A DNA stretch of 6,875 bases, from positions 1-6,875 of the forward strand of contig JBEKGZ010000085.1 of NCBI GenBank assembly GCA_050012535.1, given 5' to 3'. The DNA is from CAVPLU01 sp050012535. GTDB lineage: Archaea > Thermoproteota > Bathyarchaeia > 40CM-2-53-6. The translations under genes were made by a program, and so were the position numbers. How positions within the stretch are numbered: the stretch's first letter is position 1; each line of letters starts with the position of its first letter. Shown piece after piece: positions 6,537 to 6,875 of this stretch. The notes under the pieces are model-generated. The model had not been told where the DNA came from, searched no databases, and saw only the letters and a program-made list of their open reading frames with translations.

Positions 6537-6552
6537 TCATATATCTTTAGGC
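6537..6552 (-). promoter_or_regulatory. Archaeal BRE/TATA promoter of the transporter operon
   Basis: The minus strand reads GCCTAAAG (6552-6545) followed by ATATATG (6544-6538), a good archaeal BRE plus TATA box. Transcription would begin about 25 nt downstream, near 6516, giving a leader of roughly 55 nt before TTG 6462. The element overlaps ATG 6540, which argues against that codon as the protein start. No bacterial -35/-10 pair of comparable quality was noticed. Confidence 0.6.
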
Positions 6553-6553
6553 C

Positions 6554-6575
6554 GCGACACGTTGCAAGCGACACG
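6554..6575 (-). repeat. Tandem 8-bp direct repeat next to the operon promoter, candidate regulator site
   Basis: GCGACACG occurs at 6554-6561 and again at 6568-6575 (plus-strand sense), a 14-bp period with a TTGCAA core between. The element ends 1 bp upstream of the BRE. Two exact copies against the promoter suggest a regulator site: an activator upstream of the BRE, or a repressor blocking TFB. The regulator is not in this window. Confidence 0.45.
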
Positions 6576-6586
6576 CCACACAAGGC

Positions 6587-6614
6587 AAAAGGGAATCTCT
6601 AGAGAGAGTATTCC
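6587..6614 (-). terminator. Hairpin plus T tract after the radical SAM gene
   Basis: GGAATCTCT (6592-6600) pairs with AGAG (6605-6608) and ATTCC (6610-6614), giving a 9-bp stem with one bulged base and a 4-nt loop. On the minus strand it is followed 1 nt later by TTTT (6590-6587). It lies 22 nt after the radical SAM stop and before the next promoter, as expected for a terminator. The T tract is short. Confidence 0.45.
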
Positions 6615-6635
6615 GAGCGAATGAGCCTATGTGCC

Positions 6636-6875
6636 CTATTCGTGGATCGGGCAGGTCGGGTCGGATCCTAGATAGTCGCCCAAATAAGCAGCAGCTTTCG
6701 CTCTGCACCCACCGCAGACGATCGCGAACTTGCATTCTCTACATTTTCCTTTGAGACGCGTCCGATCCCTCAACGCTTGGAAGGTGTCGCTGTTCCAGAT
6801 CTCCTTGAAGGACTGTTTCCTTAGGTTGCCTGCGACCGGGTATTCTGGCATGAACATGCAGGGGGTTACGTTCCC
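6636..6875 (-). CDS. Radical SAM protein, C-terminal SPASM domain, cut by the window edge
   Basis: Only the last 79 residues are visible; the frame is open to the window edge and ends in TAG at 6638-6636. It is a SPASM auxiliary iron-sulfur domain: GNVTPC at the start (C6), then GNLRKQSFKEIW (16-27), then C45-x2-C48-x5-C54-x2-C57 (KCRECKFAIVCGGC), an Ala-rich helix ending GDYLGSDP, and a last C75. This Cys pattern supplies ligands for extra 4Fe-4S clusters in peptide-modifying and heme-pathway radical SAM enzymes. The CGGCRA...YLGDYL...DPxC form resembles AhbC/AhbD/NirJ-type heme biosynthesis proteins and related archaeal homologues of unknown role. The SAM-binding CxxxCxxC lies outside the window, so the reaction cannot be assigned. 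A hairpin-terminator and new promoter follow, so it is probably not cotranscribed with the transporter. Confidence 0.9.
   Translation of the reverse strand, partial: GNVTPCMFMPEYPVAGNLRKQSFKEIWNSDTFQALRDRTRLKGKCRECKFAIVCGGCRAKAAAYLGDYLGSDPTCPIHE

Noticed and set aside
6463..6540. An N-terminal extension of the receptor from ATG 6540, containing AASC that loosely resembles a lipobox.
   Set aside because: No hydrophobic region precedes the Cys, a membrane segment follows it, and the promoter TATA box overlaps the ATG.
3778..6624. Further plus-strand open frames of 60-131 codons, including Ser-rich ones opposite the ATPase and receptor.
   Set aside because: Their composition mirrors the codons of the minus-strand genes; no domain or start signal seen.
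1..6875. CRISPR arrays, insertion sequences, tRNA or rRNA genes.
   Set aside because: No spaced repeats, transposase, terminal inverted repeats or RNA-gene motifs were seen on either strand.

Overview
All recognisable genes in this window lie on the minus strand, so it reads right to left. The source is most likely an archaeon, possibly a mesophilic or moderately thermophilic Thermoproteota/Bathyarchaeia-type lineage; the lineage is a guess. The signs are: a TATA-like box with a BRE-like purine stretch before the substrate-binding-protein gene and a weaker one before the last gene; oligo-T tracts at gene ends; an Ile-rich N-terminal membrane anchor on the binding protein in place of the bacterial lipobox cysteine; heavy use of TTG/GTG starts; and an aldehyde:ferredoxin oxidoreductase (AOR) family gene, a family typical of anaerobes.

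Layout in order of transcription. (1) 6875-6636: the C-terminal SPASM end of a radical SAM enzyme, cut by the window edge, followed by a hairpin with a short T tract. (2) 6575-6537: a compact control region with a direct repeat next to a BRE/TATA promoter. (3) 6462-571: a five-gene unit made of a BMP-family substrate-binding protein, a double ABC ATPase, two BPD_transp_2 permeases and a cytosine-deaminase-like amidohydrolase. (4) 548-348: a possible 66-residue Cys-containing small protein. (5) 293-1: the N-terminus of an AOR-family tungsten/pterin enzyme with its own TATA-like element.

The five-gene unit is a complete BMP/NupOPQ-type importer, a family known for nucleoside uptake, coupled at its 3' end to an enzyme of the cytosine deaminase family. 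The simplest reading is uptake of a nucleoside, nucleobase or related N-heterocycle followed by hydrolytic deamination. The enzyme is not an ordinary cytosine deaminase. By eye, with spacing to E. coli CodA preserved, the third metal-ligand His is Leu and the catalytic Glu is Asp, so the true substrate is open. Its translation start is also non-canonical (CTG or ACG).

No CRISPR array, transposon, tRNA or rRNA was seen. The most interesting points are the altered active site, the missing canonical start, the tandem repeat at the transporter promoter, and the position of this catabolic unit between a SPASM radical SAM gene and an AOR gene.
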